Below, one piece after another: positions 14,208 through 26,076 of a stretch of 64,000 bases of DNA. How positions within the stretch are numbered: position 1 is the first letter of the stretch; every line of letters begins with the position of its first letter. Location of the stretch: assembly GCF_000524555.1 (NCBI RefSeq), contig NZ_CP007154.1, positions 186,001-250,000 on the forward strand. Direction: 5' to 3'. The stretch is from Mesomycoplasma bovoculi M165/69. GTDB lineage: Bacteria; Bacillota_I; Bacilli_A; Mycoplasmatales; Metamycoplasmataceae. The notes beneath the pieces are model-generated. The model was given only the letters and a program-made list of their open reading frames with translations, was not told the DNA's origin and made no database searches. A program made the translations under genes and the position numbers.

Positions 14208-15072
14208 ATATTTAATTGCCGTTAGTGGTGGCCCTGATTCAATTTTTTTGTTGAATCTTTATAAAAACAAAAATATAGTCGTTGCTTTTGTTAATTATAA
14301 TATAAGACAACAAGCCATTCAAGAACAAAATTATGTTCTTGAATTTTGCAAAGAAAATCAAATTCCTTGTGAAATTTTAAGCATCAATATTGATAAAAGC
14401 AAAGGTAATTTTCAAGATTTAGCTCGCAAATCTCGTTATGAATTTTTTGCAAAAGTTTACAAAAAATATAAGTGCAATTATTTATTAACTGGACATCACA
14501 AAGATGATTTTATTGAAACGGTAATGTTGCAAAAAAACAAACACAAAATTGTTAATTATTGGGGAATTGCTCGTAAAAGTCAAAATTTTGGAATGCAAAT
14601 TTATAGACCATTAATTTACAAAAAATTTAAAAATCAAATTGTTAAATTTTTACAAAAAAATAATATTAAATTTTTTGAAGATCAAAGCAATTTTGAGCCA
14701 ATATATGAACGCAATAAAATACGAGCTGATTTTGCAAAAAAGTCTATATTTTACAAGCAGTTTTTTTTGTGAAAATATCAATTTTTGAACTTGTTTAAAA
14801 CAACTCGTTTACTTTGGTGAAATTTTCAGTTAAATAGATGAGAAAAAAACAATTACAAGTGCGGTTTTTTAAACAAAATTAAACAAAAAAAGACACTTAT
14901 TTATTTTTTTATACAAAAAAATTTTGAAAATGTAAATTTAACTGAAAATAAAATACAATCTATAATTGATTTTGTCCTTGGTGGCAAACCCAATGGTGTT
15001 TTTGTTTTAGATTCAAGCAATTCAATTATTAAAAAACACAATTTTTTATCAAAATCTAGTAAAATTCTATAG
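14185..15072 (+). CDS. tilS: tRNA(Ile)-lysidine synthase
   Basis: ATP-dependent enzyme that modifies C34 of the CAU-anticodon tRNA-Ile to lysidine, so that it reads AUA. The PP-loop motif SGGPDS is at residues 13-18, followed by the expected 'TGHHKDDFIETV' segment near residue 105. At 295 aa it is short compared with E. coli TilS but normal for mollicutes, which lack much of the C-terminal domain. I chose the ATG at 14185; a TTG at 14173 is in frame but would add residues not expected in the family. Three TGA codons near the 3' end are Trp. Confidence 0.93.
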
Positions 15073-15104
15073 CTAGAATAAAGCTTAAACTAACAAGGAG
15101 AACA

Positions 15105-17303
15105 ATGAAACTCAAAAATAAAATGAAGCGACCGTCATATCCTCTATTGATTACAATAGTAATTGTAGTTGCATTGATTGCATACTTATTGTACCAATAT
15201 TTAGCTCCTCGCTTTGAAGTAAAACCTTTATCTTATTTTGAAGAACGACTTATTGCCAACGCTAAAAGCTCTGATGACAATAACTTTTTTTGATTTGTAG
15301 GTTTTGATTCTTCAAACTTTCGAATTAATGTTATCGAAGACCAAGGTGGAGTAATTCACAACTATGCAGTTGTTGCATATCCATCATACATTAGTAAACT
15401 TCAAGGTGTTTCATCCTTGCCACTTAGTCAAGATGTTTTAAGCCAATTAGGTGGCCAAAAAATTAATAGTTATTTAGAATTACTTCAGCTTGCACAAAAA
15501 CCAGGTGGTGTTTCATTACTTAGTCTTTTAACTTCACAAGACCAATCATCACTTAAATACTTGAGAGATTTAAGAAATGGTTTTGCACTAGCAAAAATTA
15601 ATCCTGATTTGCTCAAATTTAAACCAGAATTTATCAACTACCCACCTCGAACACCTAGTTTTTTTGATAGTTACATCTTTCCATTAATACCTTCATTAAT
15701 TTTTGTTGGTCTTTTGTTATGAGGAAGTTTGAAAATTGCTCAAAAAACAGGTAGTGGTGGCAATTTTTTCAACCCAGGTAAAAACCAAGCAATTCGTATT
15801 AATAAATCAAACAAAAAATTTTCTGATATTGCAGGTAATGCTGAAGTTAAAGAAGAAATTGTTGAGTTTATTGATTATTTAAAAAATCCTGCAAAATATG
15901 CAGCAGCTGGAGCAAAAATTCCAAAAGGAATTTTACTTGGCGGGCCTCCAGGAACTGGAAAAACATTACTTGCAAAAGCAACAGCTGGAGAAGCTGGTGT
16001 ACCATTTTTCTTCATTTCAGCTTCTAACTTTGTTGAATTATATGTTGGGGTTGGAGCAAAAAGGGTTCGCGAATTGTTCAAAGATGCACGGGCAGCTGCA
16101 CCTGCGATTATTTTTATTGATGAGTTAGATGCAATTGGTCGTTCCCGTGGCTCAGGAATCGGTGGCGGAAATGATGAACGTGAACAAACTCTTAATCAAA
16201 TGCTTGTTGAAATGGATGGAATGGTTGAAAATTCAGGTTTATTAGTAATTGCTGCAACCAACCGTAGTGATGTTTTAGATCCAGCTTTACAACGTCCAGG
16301 TCGTTTTGATCGTTCAATCACAGTTAATTTACCAGATGTCAAAGAACGTGAAGAAATTTTAAGATTACATGCTAAAGGTAAAAGAATTTCTAAAACTGTT
16401 ACTCTTGAAAACGTTGCTCGTAGAACTCCTGGATTTTCAGGAGCTCAACTTGAAAACATCATTAATGAAGCAACACTACTTTCAGTTCGTGAGCAAACTG
16501 AAGTTATTACTAGCCAACAAATTGATGAAGCTATTGATCGTGTAATTGGTGGTCCTGCAAAGAAAAATCGGGTAATCACTGAAAAAGAAAGAATTATGGT
16601 AGCTTATCATGAAGCTGGTCATGCTGTTGTTGGTATTCGTTTAGGTTCATCTGTTAAAGTTCAAAAAATCACTATTGTACCTCGTGGACAAACTGGTGGA
16701 TACAACTTGATGATTCCAGAAGAAGAAAAATACAACTCATCTAAAACAGAATTGCTCACTTCTATTGCTACTTTTATGGGTGGTCGTGCTGCTGAAGAAG
16801 TAATTTATGGTCCTGAAGAAATTTCAACAGGAGCAGCCAATGATATTGATAAAGCAACTAAAATTGCTCGTCGAATGGTCACTGAATTTGGAATGTCATC
16901 ACTTGGTCCGATTCAATATGAACAAGATACAAGTTCACCATTTTTGGGTCGTGACTATATGAAAAATGCTTCATTTTCTTCAAAAGTTGGTCATGAAATT
17001 GACATTGAAGTTCGTAAATTTATTTCAGATGCTTATGATAAAGCACGAGAAGTTATTAAGCAAAATCTAAAACTTCTTGAGTTGATTAAAGATACATTAT
17101 TAGAAAAAGAAACCATTGTCTATGAAGAAATTCAACAACTTGCAACAACTTTAGAACCTCTTCCAAAAATTGAACAAGCAAGTTTGGAACGCACTAATGC
17201 CAAAGATGTTCTAAATGAATTAATGGGTGACCAAATTCTTGAAGATGATGCAAATGAAAAAAATCCAAATGAATTAGAATCATCTCATTTTGATGATAAT
17301 TAA
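15105..17303 (+). CDS. ftsH: ATP-dependent zinc metalloprotease FtsH
   Basis: Membrane-bound AAA protease that degrades misfolded membrane proteins and regulators. The 732-aa protein has membrane segments near residues 14-34 and 190-207, with the intervening region on the outer side. The AAA module has Walker [10 protein letters not shown], Walker [12 protein letters not shown] and the RPGRFD second region of homology. The protease active site is HEAGH near residue 503. The C-terminal 35 residues are acidic. AAGGAGA precedes the ATG. Two TGA codons are Trp. A terminator lies about 75 bases past the stop. Confidence 0.98.
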
Positions 17304-17374
17304 TGTTTTGTTAGTCAAAAAATTTAAGAAATAATTAAAGGTAAATAGATTAAAATAAACAATTTGGTATTTTA

Positions 17375-17400
17375 AAAATAAGATGTTGATCTTATTTTTT
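17375..17400 (+). terminator. Terminator of the pth-tilS-ftsH operon
   Basis: AAAATAAGAT and ATCTTATTTT pair around a GTTG loop, followed by T residues. It ends about 20 bases before the lysS start codon, so it might also affect lysS if transcription reads through. Confidence 0.7.
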
Positions 17401-17419
17401 TATACAAAGGGAGTTTAAT

Positions 17420-18886
17420 ATGGAAAAAATCAATGACCAACAACAGATTCGCCTTGGTAAATTAAAGCAATTACAAAAACATAATGTTGCTTATTTACAA
17501 TCTAAATTCACCCATGATGATTGAAATCAAATTTATAATAAATATCACAACTTCGAATCTCAGGAACTAGTTGAATCAAAGGTTCAAGCTAGTTTTGCTG
17601 GTCGTTTAATTGCGCAAAGAGGTCCATTTTTAGTAATTTTAAGTAATGGGGAGCAAATTCAACTATATGTTGACAAATCTTCAAACCAAAGCTTACAAAT
17701 GCAATTATTTTTGCAAAACCTTGATCTTGGTGATATTGTTGAAGCTCAAGGAGTTTTGTTTAAAACCAAAACAGGGCAATTAAGTTTGAAAGTTCAAGAA
17801 TTTGTCTTACTCACTAAATCTCTCAAACCTTTGCCAGATCAATATTATGGTCTAAATGATGCAGAAGAAAAATATCGTAAACGCTATCTAGATTTGCTAG
17901 TTAATCAAAAAACTCGCCAAACATTTATAGCTCGAAGTAAAATAATTTCTCAAATCCGTTCATTTTTTGATAACCAAAATTATTTAGAAGTTGACACTCC
18001 TTCTTTGCAAGCAATTCTAGGAGGGGCTAGTGCTAAACCCTTCATTACTCATTACAATGCCTTACACCAAGATTTTTATTTAAGAATTGCCACCGAAATT
18101 CCACTTAAAAAATTATTGGTTGGTGGAATTGACAGGGTTTATGAAATAGGAAAAATTTTTCGCAATGAAGGTGTTGACTCTACACACAATCCTGAATTTA
18201 CTTCGATTGAATTTTACCAAGCCTATGCAAATTTAGACATTATGATGGAGCAAACAGAAAACCTATTTGCAAACTTACTTGCATATTTAGGGCTTGGAAC
18301 CAAAATTACTTTTGGCAAACATGAAATAGATTTTGGCCAAAAGTTTGCTCGCTTAGATATGGCCACAGCAGTTAGTGAAGCAATTGGGGCTGATGTTAAT
18401 CAGTTAAATTTTGTTGAAATTAAAAAAATTGCTGATGAAAAAGGTATCAAAAGTGCTAATTTTTTTAACAAAGGACACATTATTGCTGAACTTTTTGCTC
18501 ATTTAATTGAACCAAATTTAATTCAACCCACTTTTGTAACCGGACATCCAATTGAAATTTCACCACTTGCTAAAAAAGTAAGTAGTGAATCTTCTTATAC
18601 TCAACGAGCCGAATTATTTATAGCGGGTAAAGAATTTGCTAATATGTTCAGCGAATTAAATGATCCATTTGATCAACTAGAGCGTTTTGAAGCTCAGATT
18701 GCTGAAAAAAATCTAGGTAATGATGAAACAAGTGAAGTTGACCATGATTTTGTTGAAGCACTTACTTATGGAATGCCGCCAGCTGGTGGTTGTGGAATTG
18801 GAATTGATAGATTAGTGATGTTATTAACTAATAACGAATCTATTCGTGAAGTTATTTTATTTCCACAATTAAAAAATAAAAAATAA
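17420..18886 (+). CDS. lysS: Lysyl-tRNA synthetase (class II)
   Basis: Charges tRNA-Lys. The 488-aa protein has an N-terminal OB-fold (about residues 45-140) and the class II catalytic core. Motif 2 is seen as GKIFRNEGVDSTHNPEFTSIE near residue 250 (quoted in part), and motif 3 as GGCGIGIDRLVMLL near residue 455. AAGGGAG lies upstream of the ATG at 17420. It contains one early TGA Trp. The HAD hydrolase gene starts nine bases after its stop, suggesting cotranscription. Confidence 0.97.
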
Positions 18887-18895
18887 AGGATAATT

Positions 18896-19723
18896 ATGAA
18901 ACTATTTTTTGCCTTTGATTTGGATGGAACATTGCTTGATTATCAAAATTTTATTCATCCAAAAACAATTAGTACTCTTCAAAAGGCCAAGGAACAAGGT
19001 CACATTTTAGCCATTGCTACAGGACGAGGCCTAAATGCAACTTTAGAAATAGCAAACACTATTCCTTATTTTGATTTTTTAATTTCTAATAATGGAACAC
19101 TTATTTATGATTATCACAATAAACAAACTTACAATAATGGAGCTATTGAAAGTGAAATTGTGTTAGAAGTTTTAAAAGATTGTCAAACTACTAACTCAAT
19201 TTGTTCACTTAGCACAGCAAACAATTTATACAAATTTGCACCTGAGTCAAATTATGATTGATTGAAAAATCAACATATTATGGACATTAATGCTTATAAA
19301 GACATTAATATTTATGAAATTGGTAAAGTTCTTGAATCTGAAAGTATTACCCAAATTTCTTTTCGAAATCAGGAAGATAAAATCACTGACTTACATAAAA
19401 AATGGTCAGCCCAACTATTTGACAAATACAAAACTACTATCACTAATCGTATTTTTTTAGATATCAATCCACTAAGAGTTGATAAATGAGAAGCGCTAAA
19501 ATTTGCACTAGTTAAATCAGGATTGACTAATAAGCACTTAATTTCTTTTGGCGATAGTTCTAATGATTATGAAATGATTAAAAATTCTAGATTAGGTTAT
19601 GCAATGGGTGGGTGTACACCAGATATTGCTGAAATTGCCACTAAAGTTATTGACTCTTGTACCACTGATGCAATTGGAAACCAAGTTGAATACATTTTAG
19701 AAAATAAAGATAAATTATTTTAA
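18896..19723 (+). CDS. Cof-type HAD hydrolase
   Basis: Predicted small-molecule phosphatase of the Cof/YidA subfamily; the true substrate is unknown. The 275-aa protein has HAD motif I FDLDGT with the nucleophile Asp8, motif II in AIATGRG and motif IV in FGDSSNDYEM. The insertion of about 120 residues between motifs II and III is typical of the C2 cap. AAGGA precedes the ATG. Two TGA codons are Trp. A second member of the family is at 46206-47012. Confidence 0.93.
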
Positions 19724-19737
19724 AAAAATAAAATAGC

Positions 19738-19772
19738 AAAAAACCTAGACAAACTTTCTGTCTAGGTTTTTT
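19738..19772. terminator. Bidirectional terminator
   Basis: AAAAAACCTAGACA and TGTCTAGGTTTTTT form a 14-bp stem around a 7-base loop, between two converging genes. A and T runs on the two sides allow it to work for both. Confidence 0.8.
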
Positions 19773-19794
19773 AATTTATCTTTTAATTATTAAT

Positions 19795-21321
19795 TTACTT
19801 TGAATTATAGAAATCAGGATTTAGAATAAGCCACTTACCTGTTTTGGCACTACCAACATATTTAATATTTTTATTTTTAGTTAAACTTCTAATATCCCTT
19901 TTAATTGTAGCAATTGAAGCACTAGCAATTTGCTTTTGTAGTTCAGAAATAGTTATATTTGGATTTTTGGACATTAAATCGATAATTTTACTAAATCTTG
20001 AATAAATATCTAATTGTTTGTTTGTTGTTTGAGTATCATCAACAATTTTTTGAGTATCATTTTCTACTTTTTTGGTATCATAAATAACTTTTTGAGTATC
20101 ATTTTCTTTTGTTTGAGTATCATCAATAGTTTTTTCAGTATCATTTTTGACTTTTTGAGTATCATTTTTTATTTTTTTGGTATCATCAACACTTTTTTGA
20201 GTATCACTATTTTTTCTTTTAACATCAAAATTAATTTGAGTAAAGTTTCTGTTAAATAAAATTAATTTAACAAAATTAGATTGAATTATATATTCCGGTT
20301 CCTTGTGAAAGCCTGAATAACTCTCAAAAATTCTTCCAACACCTGTGCCATAATTTTCAATTATTCCAATTTTATTTAGTATATCAACAATTATTTGATT
20401 TCTTCGGCTCACAAATCCATGTTTTAAAGATTCTAGTGTTACATTTTTTGGTAAACCACCAGGAGATAAAATAGATACTTTATCATCAAAAAATTCAATT
20501 TTAATTTCTCCATCAAAACTTCAATTACGATGACAAAATGAATTAACAATAGACTCACGCAAAGCAACTTTGGGAATATCATAAATTTCTTGCCTACTTG
20601 GTTCACCTGAAATTAAAACTTTTTTACGATTTAATAATTTTGCAAAATCAATAATTTCTATTAATTGTTTTAAAATAGAACCTTCAAATTCTTTTTTGTC
20701 CAAAAATATTTCTACCGTTACGCCTTGGTAAACAGCAAATTTACTTATTTTTGGATTTTGGTCACTAAAAAGCAAGGCAGCATTATTATAATTACCATTA
20801 ATATCTTTTAGTGATAATGCCATCAAATCAAAAGGAATTTGTTTTGATTTGAAATAATTTTCAAGATAATTAAAAGTCAAATTATTTTGTGGGATATTAA
20901 TTCTTTCAAAAGGGATTTGGTTATGTGAAATAAACATTTGTTTTATTTCTTCATCGCTAGCCAATCTTTTTGAACTACCAACTCTTATATAAACACCTTT
21001 CCCATTAAAACCATCACCATTTTTGAAGTAATAAGGTTTGTGTTGTCCCTCTTCAATTGATATCTTAAAAGAAGTTTCATTAGCAAAAATTTTTATTAAT
21101 GATCGTGCATCTGAACTAAATGCGTCATTAATCCAGTTTGTTAATATTTCATTTCAATAATTAGATTTTTCTTTTATTTTTTCCTTATGAGTTTTTCCAG
21201 AATCATCTACACCCAAAAGAATTTGCCCGCCTTTTGTGTTTAAGAAAGCAACAATTTCTGCTTTAAAGTCTTTATCTTTTTTAGTCAAATCTAACTTGAA
21301 TTCTGTTCTTGAATCTTCCAT
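19795..21321 (-). CDS. AlbA_2 (Schlafen-like) protein with heptad repeats and winged helix
   Basis: Probable DNA-binding regulator of the COG2865 type; exact role unknown. The 508-aa protein starts MEDSRTEFKLDL and has the AlbA_2 signature FLNTKGGQILLGVDD at about residues 25-40. Next is a region like the ATP-binding helper domain of this family, with VALRESIVNSFCHRN near residue 260 and GIIENYGTGVGRIFE near residue 325. It is followed by nine 7-residue repeats of the type DTQKxxN (about residues 373-435) and a C-terminal winged helix ending in VGSAKTGKWLIL. The repeats should form a helical spacer. Such proteins are often found near restriction or defence genes, but here the neighbours are housekeeping. 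TGA Trp codons occur. Confidence 0.85.
20017..20205 (-). repeat. Nine 21-bp tandem repeats coding for DTQK heptads
   Basis: On the minus strand nine consecutive 21-bp units encode heptads that begin DTQ, DTK or DTE. Units differ at several bases, so this is an old array, but the phase is perfect over 189 bp. Loss or gain of whole units would keep the reading frame and change spacer length. Confidence 0.8.
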
Positions 21322-21416
21322 GATATATTTTCTATGTTGTATAAATTATAGTTTAAAAAAATATATTTTTTCTTTAAATTCCTGTGTTTTTAGCTGGCAA
21401 AAGAGTTAAAAAATAG

Positions 21417-21422
21417 TATAAT
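21417..21422 (+). promoter_or_regulatory. -10 box of lgt
   Basis: An exact TATAAT sits 31 bases before the lgt ATG, in the gap between the divergent AlbA_2 gene and lgt. A ribosome-binding site TTGGAGGT follows at 21438-21445. The -35 region is not clear. Confidence 0.5.
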
Positions 21423-21453
21423 TATTAATTTAAAAGTTTGGAGGTAACAAGAT

Positions 21454-22383
21454 ATGGCACTAGATAGTCTTGATGGTAAATACGCTTTCAAAGAAGGTGA
21501 GGCATATAATTTATTTTGAATTGGTAATTTTAATGTACCGATTTATGCTTTTGTTATTGTTTTAGGAATGATAGCCTCAATCATTACTATTGGTTTCTTT
21601 TGGAAACGTGAAGGTTATAAATTAGATCATTTTTATACTTTAGTCGCAATTACAATTCCAACTTCTATAATTGGGGCACGTTTAGGTTTTATTGTTGAGC
21701 GTTTAGTTGTTGGTGATATTGCAAGTTTAGCCCATTGATACAACCCGCGAGAAGGTGGGATGTCAATTCAAGGAGGGGTGTTTTTACCCACTATTGCCAA
21801 CTTAATTTATGCATATTATAAAAGACAAGATTTTGATTGACGCAAGGCTTTTAGTTTTATTTTACCAGCAGTTTTAATTGGACAAGCACTTGGTCGTTGG
21901 GGAAATTTTACAAACCATGAAGTTTATGGATACATTGATGAAACAGGTGCCTCAGTAAATTGATTAGGAAGTTTTATTCGTGACAATATGTATATAACTG
22001 ATAGTGTTGGTACTGGACTAAGAGTTCCTTTATTTTTCTATGAGTTTTTAACATCTTTATTTGGATATATCATCCTAGTTTGAGTTTTCAACCTATTTTC
22101 ATGATTAAAACCTGGAGCAACAGGAGCTCTATATATTCTTTACTACGGAATTGTTAGAAGTTCTATGGAATACTTACGTCAAGAACATTATCCATACTAT
22201 TTGGTCTTATCTATATTAATGATTATTATAGGCCTTTTATTATTTGTTCGTTTCCAATTTTTTGCAGATTATATTTTTGAAGGAAAATATAAATTAAAAT
22301 TAGTTTACAAACCAAGATATAGAAAATCTATAGAAAAAAATTGAGGAATTCATTGAATTCGTTGAAATCGAATTAAAGAATAA
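21454..22383 (+). CDS. lgt: Prolipoprotein diacylglyceryl transferase
   Basis: Membrane enzyme that transfers diacylglycerol to the lipobox Cys of prolipoproteins, the step before LspA. The 309-aa protein has about seven membrane segments. The signature around the essential Arg and Asn, GRWGNFTNHEVYG, is near residue 150, and MSIQGGV, matching the conserved HGG region, is near residue 103. At least ten Trp codons are TGA, so with the standard code the gene would look like fragments. A strong GGAGG site precedes the ATG. trxB follows 80 bases later; the lgt-trxB order is conserved in Firmicutes. Confidence 0.96.
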
Positions 22384-22463
22384 ATTAATGATAATAGTAA
22401 AAGTAGTGATACAATTCAAATTGCTATTTAGCAAAAATAAATAAATTTAAAGGAGAAATAAAT

Positions 22464-23381
22464 ATGAAACAATATGATGTTATTATTATAGGAGCAGGTC
22501 CTGCTGGTTTAACAACTGCTCTTTATGCTTCTAGGGGTAATTTGAATGTTCTAATTTTAGAAAAAGGAGCACCAGGTGGTAAGTTGCCTAGTCAATCTAA
22601 AATTGAAAACTGACCTGGAGATGAAACAATTGAAGGTGCTCAACTTGCACTTAGAATGTACAAACATGCCTTAAAATTTGGAGCTAGTCACCTATATGGT
22701 GAAGTTTCTAATATTGAATCAAAAGGTGAATTTGAACACTATGTTCATACAACAGATGGTGATGTTTATCAAACCAAATCTGTTGTTGTAGCAACTGGTA
22801 TGGTGGAAAGAAAACCACTAGATATCAAAAACTTTTTAGATTTTGAAGGTCGTGGTGTTTCTTATTGTGTGATTTGTGATGGTCCTTTTTATAGTGGTAA
22901 ACCATCTGTAATTATTGGTGGTGGAAATTCAGCTGTTGAAGAAGGTTCTTTTTTAGCTTCTATTGCTTCAAAAGTTCACATCTTAGTTCGTGATGGGGCT
23001 TTTAATGCTGAAAAAAAACTTATTGATGAATTAGTTTCTAAAGAAAATGTTGAAGTTCATTTTAACACTAAAGCTTTAGAATTAAAAGGTGATGAAAATG
23101 GATTACAAGAAGTTGTTGCTGAAACAGAAGGTAAAACATTTTCAATTGAAGCTTCATCATTATTTCCATATATTGGTTTTTTACCAGCTACCAAATTTTT
23201 AGCAAATCATGATACCTTAAATAAACAAGGTTTTGTTGTGGTGGATCAGTATTGCGAGTCTAAAACCAAAGGTATTTATGCAGTTGGTGATGTTCGTGAA
23301 AAAGATATTCGACAAATTGCAACTGCTGTTAATGATGGTGCTATTGTTGGAAAAATTTTAACTAACAGAATTTCATCTTAA
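22464..23381 (+). CDS. trxB: Thioredoxin reductase
   Basis: FAD enzyme that passes electrons from NADPH to thioredoxin. The 305-aa protein has the N-terminal FAD motif GAGPAGLTTA (from residue 11), the redox-active pair in CVICDG near residue 136, the second nucleotide motif GGGNSAVEEG near residue 154 and the C-terminal 'GIYAVGDV'. All the usual landmarks are present and the length is standard. AAAGGAGAA precedes the ATG. One TGA Trp occurs near residue 49. It ends with its own terminator. Confidence 0.97.
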
Positions 23382-23398
23382 TACAAGATCAATTATAT

Positions 23399-23430
23399 AA
23401 AAAGCAACTAAAATTAGTTGCTTTTTTTCT
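23399..23430 (+). terminator. Terminator of trxB
   Basis: AAAAGCAACT pairs with AGTTGCTTTT across a short AAAATT loop, followed by a T run, 18 bases after the trxB stop. Confidence 0.75.
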
Positions 23431-23545
23431 TTTAATTAAGCTGTTTAAACATGTTCTATAAACAAGTTTCTAGCAAATTTTATTAAGAATTGTACTATCA
23501 AAAACAATAAATAAGTTAATTTAAAATTTTTAACTTAATTAATTA

Positions 23546-23565
23546 AATGAATGAATGAATGAATG
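23546..23565. repeat. (AATG)5 microsatellite
   Basis: Five perfect AATG units lie between the terminators of trxB and nox. No gene or promoter is attached, so an effect on expression is unlikely. Confidence 0.8.
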
Positions 23566-23581
23566 AAAAATAATTAAATTA

Positions 23582-23615
23582 AAAAACACAAATACGTTTA
23601 AATATTTGTGTTTTT
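23582..23615 (-). terminator. Terminator of nox
   Basis: AAAAACACAAATA and TATTTGTGTTTTT pair around an 8-base loop just past the nox stop codon on the minus strand. Confidence 0.75.
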
Positions 23616-23640
23616 ATTGTAAATTAATTTTAGTTAATTA

Positions 23641-25014
23641 TTAGTGTGCGTATTTTAAACCTAATGCATTTAAAATAGTTTGAATAATAAAGTTAAATGG
23701 TTTGTTGAAGTGTGGTAAGAAGTAGAAGTCTGATAAAGCAATTTCTGGCAATGTCATTCCACGTTGGATTGCAAGTGATAAGAAGTAAATTGCCTCAGTG
23801 TGGTTGAACGCATGTCCATATGAACCAATTTGTGCTCCTAAAAGTTTAAGAGTTTTACGGTCATAGGTAATTTTGAATCAAACTTTAGATTTGTGTTGCA
23901 TAAATTCTGGACGGTCGAAATCTTCTAGATATTCTGTTGCAATATCACCAATTCCATTCAACTCACATCCTTTTGAAGTGTATCCTGTTGATGCAAAGTT
24001 AAATCCAAAAACACTAATTGCATTTGTTCCAACATAACCTGGGAATTTAATGTTGGTGTTTCCAGCAGCGCTAAATGCTGCAACAATTCCTGATTTAACA
24101 GCATTAGTTGCTAAAGCAATGTGAGCGTGTTCACCAGTAACATTATGTTTCATTGAAGCTGAATCACCAATTACATAAACATCTTTGTCTGTTAAACTTC
24201 TTTGATATTCATCAACTTTAACTGCACCATTTCTTGTTTTCTCAAATCCTTCTAGTAATTTGGTGTTTGGTACAAATCCAATTGATAGGATAACAAGGTC
24301 GGCTTCGTAAAGTCCTTTGTCAGTTTTAACAGCTGCAACTTTTTTACCATCTGGTTGTGCAATAAATTTTTCAACTTTTTCACCAAGAGCTAATTTAAGC
24401 CCATCATAACGCATTTTTGATTCCATTTTGGAAGTGAATTCTTCATCAAAATAGTTTGAAATAACTCTTTCTTGCATATCAACTAAAGTGGTATTTTTAC
24501 CATTTAAGCAAAATGCTTCAGCTAGTTCAACTCCAATGTAACCAGCTCCAATAACAACAACATTTTTAATTTCTGGATCATTTAATTTTGCTCTAATTTC
24601 TTTAGCATGAGTAAATGTTTTGGAAATTAAGATATTTTGTAAGTCAATTCCTTCAAATGGAGGAATAATAGGTCATGTTCCACCAGCAAATACTAATTTG
24701 TCATAGGTATCAGTGAAAGTTTGACCTGTAACAAGATCTTTAACTTCAATTGTTTTTTTAGCACGATCAATTGAAATTACATCGTGTTGCAATTTAGTTT
24801 GAATCCCCATACGTGATAATTGATCGATGTTTGAGTAGAATAAACCATTTGGGTCTTGGAACTCACCACGTACTCAAAGTGCAATTCCACATCCTAAAAA
24901 TGAAATATCAGTGTTACGGTCATAAGCAACAACTTCAGCTTGAGGGTGAATTGTTTTGAGAGTTCTTAAAAAAGATGTACCAGCGTGATTGGCACCAATA
25001 GATATAATTTTCAT
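23641..25014 (-). CDS. nox: NADH oxidase (CoA-disulfide reductase family)
   Basis: Flavoenzyme that oxidises NADH with oxygen, most likely the water-forming type, regenerating NAD for glycolysis. The 457-aa protein starts MKIISIGANHAGTS (FAD motif). The redox Cys that distinguishes this family lies in FLGCGIAL near residue 42. The NADH motif VVVIGAGYIGVELAE is near residue 155, and YVIGDSA, the second FAD motif, near residue 280. Three TGA codons are Trp. GGAGCG just upstream of the ATG is the ribosome-binding site. It has its own terminator and appears monocistronic. Confidence 0.95.
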
Positions 25015-25161
25015 AAAATTACGCTCCTTATATAATATAATTAGTAATTATACCAAATTAGAAAAAAATAGAAATAAATGTGCTATGTTTTGCAAGTTGA
25101 TTTATCTAATTTATTAGATAAAAAAATAATAACAACTATTTTTACAAATGAATATCATAGT

Positions 25162-25196
25162 AAAAAAAAGAATTCCTTTAAGAATTCTTTTTTTTT
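25162..25196 (-). terminator. Terminator of rsmE
   Basis: AAAAAAAAGAATTC and GAATTCTTTTTTTT form a long stem with a CTTTAA loop. It lies between the rsmE stop and the nox promoter region. By symmetry it could act in both directions. Confidence 0.65.
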
Positions 25197-25275
25197 AGTT
25201 TGTTGAGTTATTTGAGTTTTAGGACTAGATAATTATAATTGGTATATTTTTTAAAGTATTATATATAAGTAAAAA

Positions 25276-25950
25276 TTACAATTTAATTCTAGAAAGCAAA
25301 AAAATTGCAGCAGTTTCTGCTCTTAGTATTGTTTTTGTTAGTCTAATTGGCTTGAAACCCGAAATTTTAGCTAGATCAATCTCACTATCACTAAAACCAC
25401 CTTCAGGCCCAACCAAAAAAATAGTATTTGTGAGAAAAAGTGTATTAAAATTCTCTTTGTCTACTTTTTCATGAGCAATAAATTTATGCTCAATATGTTG
25501 ATATTCATTTAATAAATCCTTTAGATTTATAGGTTTTTCTATAGTTGGAATAATATTTCTAAAAGATTGTTGGGCAGCATGAAGGACTATTTCTTCTCAG
25601 CGTTTGATTTTACTTTCAACATTGTTGATTTTGCTTTCGCAGTGTTGACTTATAAAAGGAATTATTTTTGTAACCCCTAATTCTGTGGCCTTTTGAATTA
25701 CAAGTTCAAAATTTTTGGGTTTAATTAAAGCCATACCTAAAATTACAGGTTGCTCAAATTCATGATTTTGTAGAATTTCAGATTCAATTTTGGCCAAGTT
25801 AGGAGCAACAAAACTGCATTTAAAAAATTTAGATTCATAAACGCAAATAAATTGTTTATTTTCAAGGCGTACAACTTTGAGATGTTTGACAGTTGTTGTA
25901 GAAAGAACAAAAAAATCACCTTGTTTTTGATTGACGAAAAAACGAAACAT
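25276..25950 (-). CDS. rsmE: 16S rRNA m3U1498 methyltransferase
   Basis: SPOUT-class enzyme that methylates U1498 of 16S rRNA with S-adenosylmethionine. The 224-aa protein begins MFRFFVNQ, the usual start of the family. An in-frame ATG 33 bases upstream would add 11 Lys-rich residues and is less likely. The knotted C-terminal domain shows KATELGVTKIIPFISQHCES near residue 90, FLVGPEGGFSDSE near residue 178 and LTKTILRAETAAI near residue 201, which form the cofactor pocket. One TGA is Trp. It reads away from alaS. Confidence 0.93.
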
Positions 25951-26076
25951 AGGTTTAATTTTATAGTATTTTATTTTTTTCAAGTTTATAAAATCAAAAA
26001 AGCAACTAAGTTGAATTTATTTGCTAAAATTTAGATTAGAATCCAGGAAAATATTAATTAAATAAAAAGGACAATT

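Noticed and set aside
17304-17419. T-box or riboswitch before lysS
   Set aside because: The only structure is a simple terminator hairpin for ftsH. No T-box sequence was seen here or before ileS and alaS.
20014-20259. Plus-strand reading frame of Ile/Phe repeats
   Set aside because: It is the antisense shadow of the DTQK heptads of the minus-strand AlbA_2 protein. It has no ribosome-binding site or homology.
23546-23565. (AATG)5 as a phase-variation tract
   Set aside because: It lies between two terminators and outside any gene or promoter.
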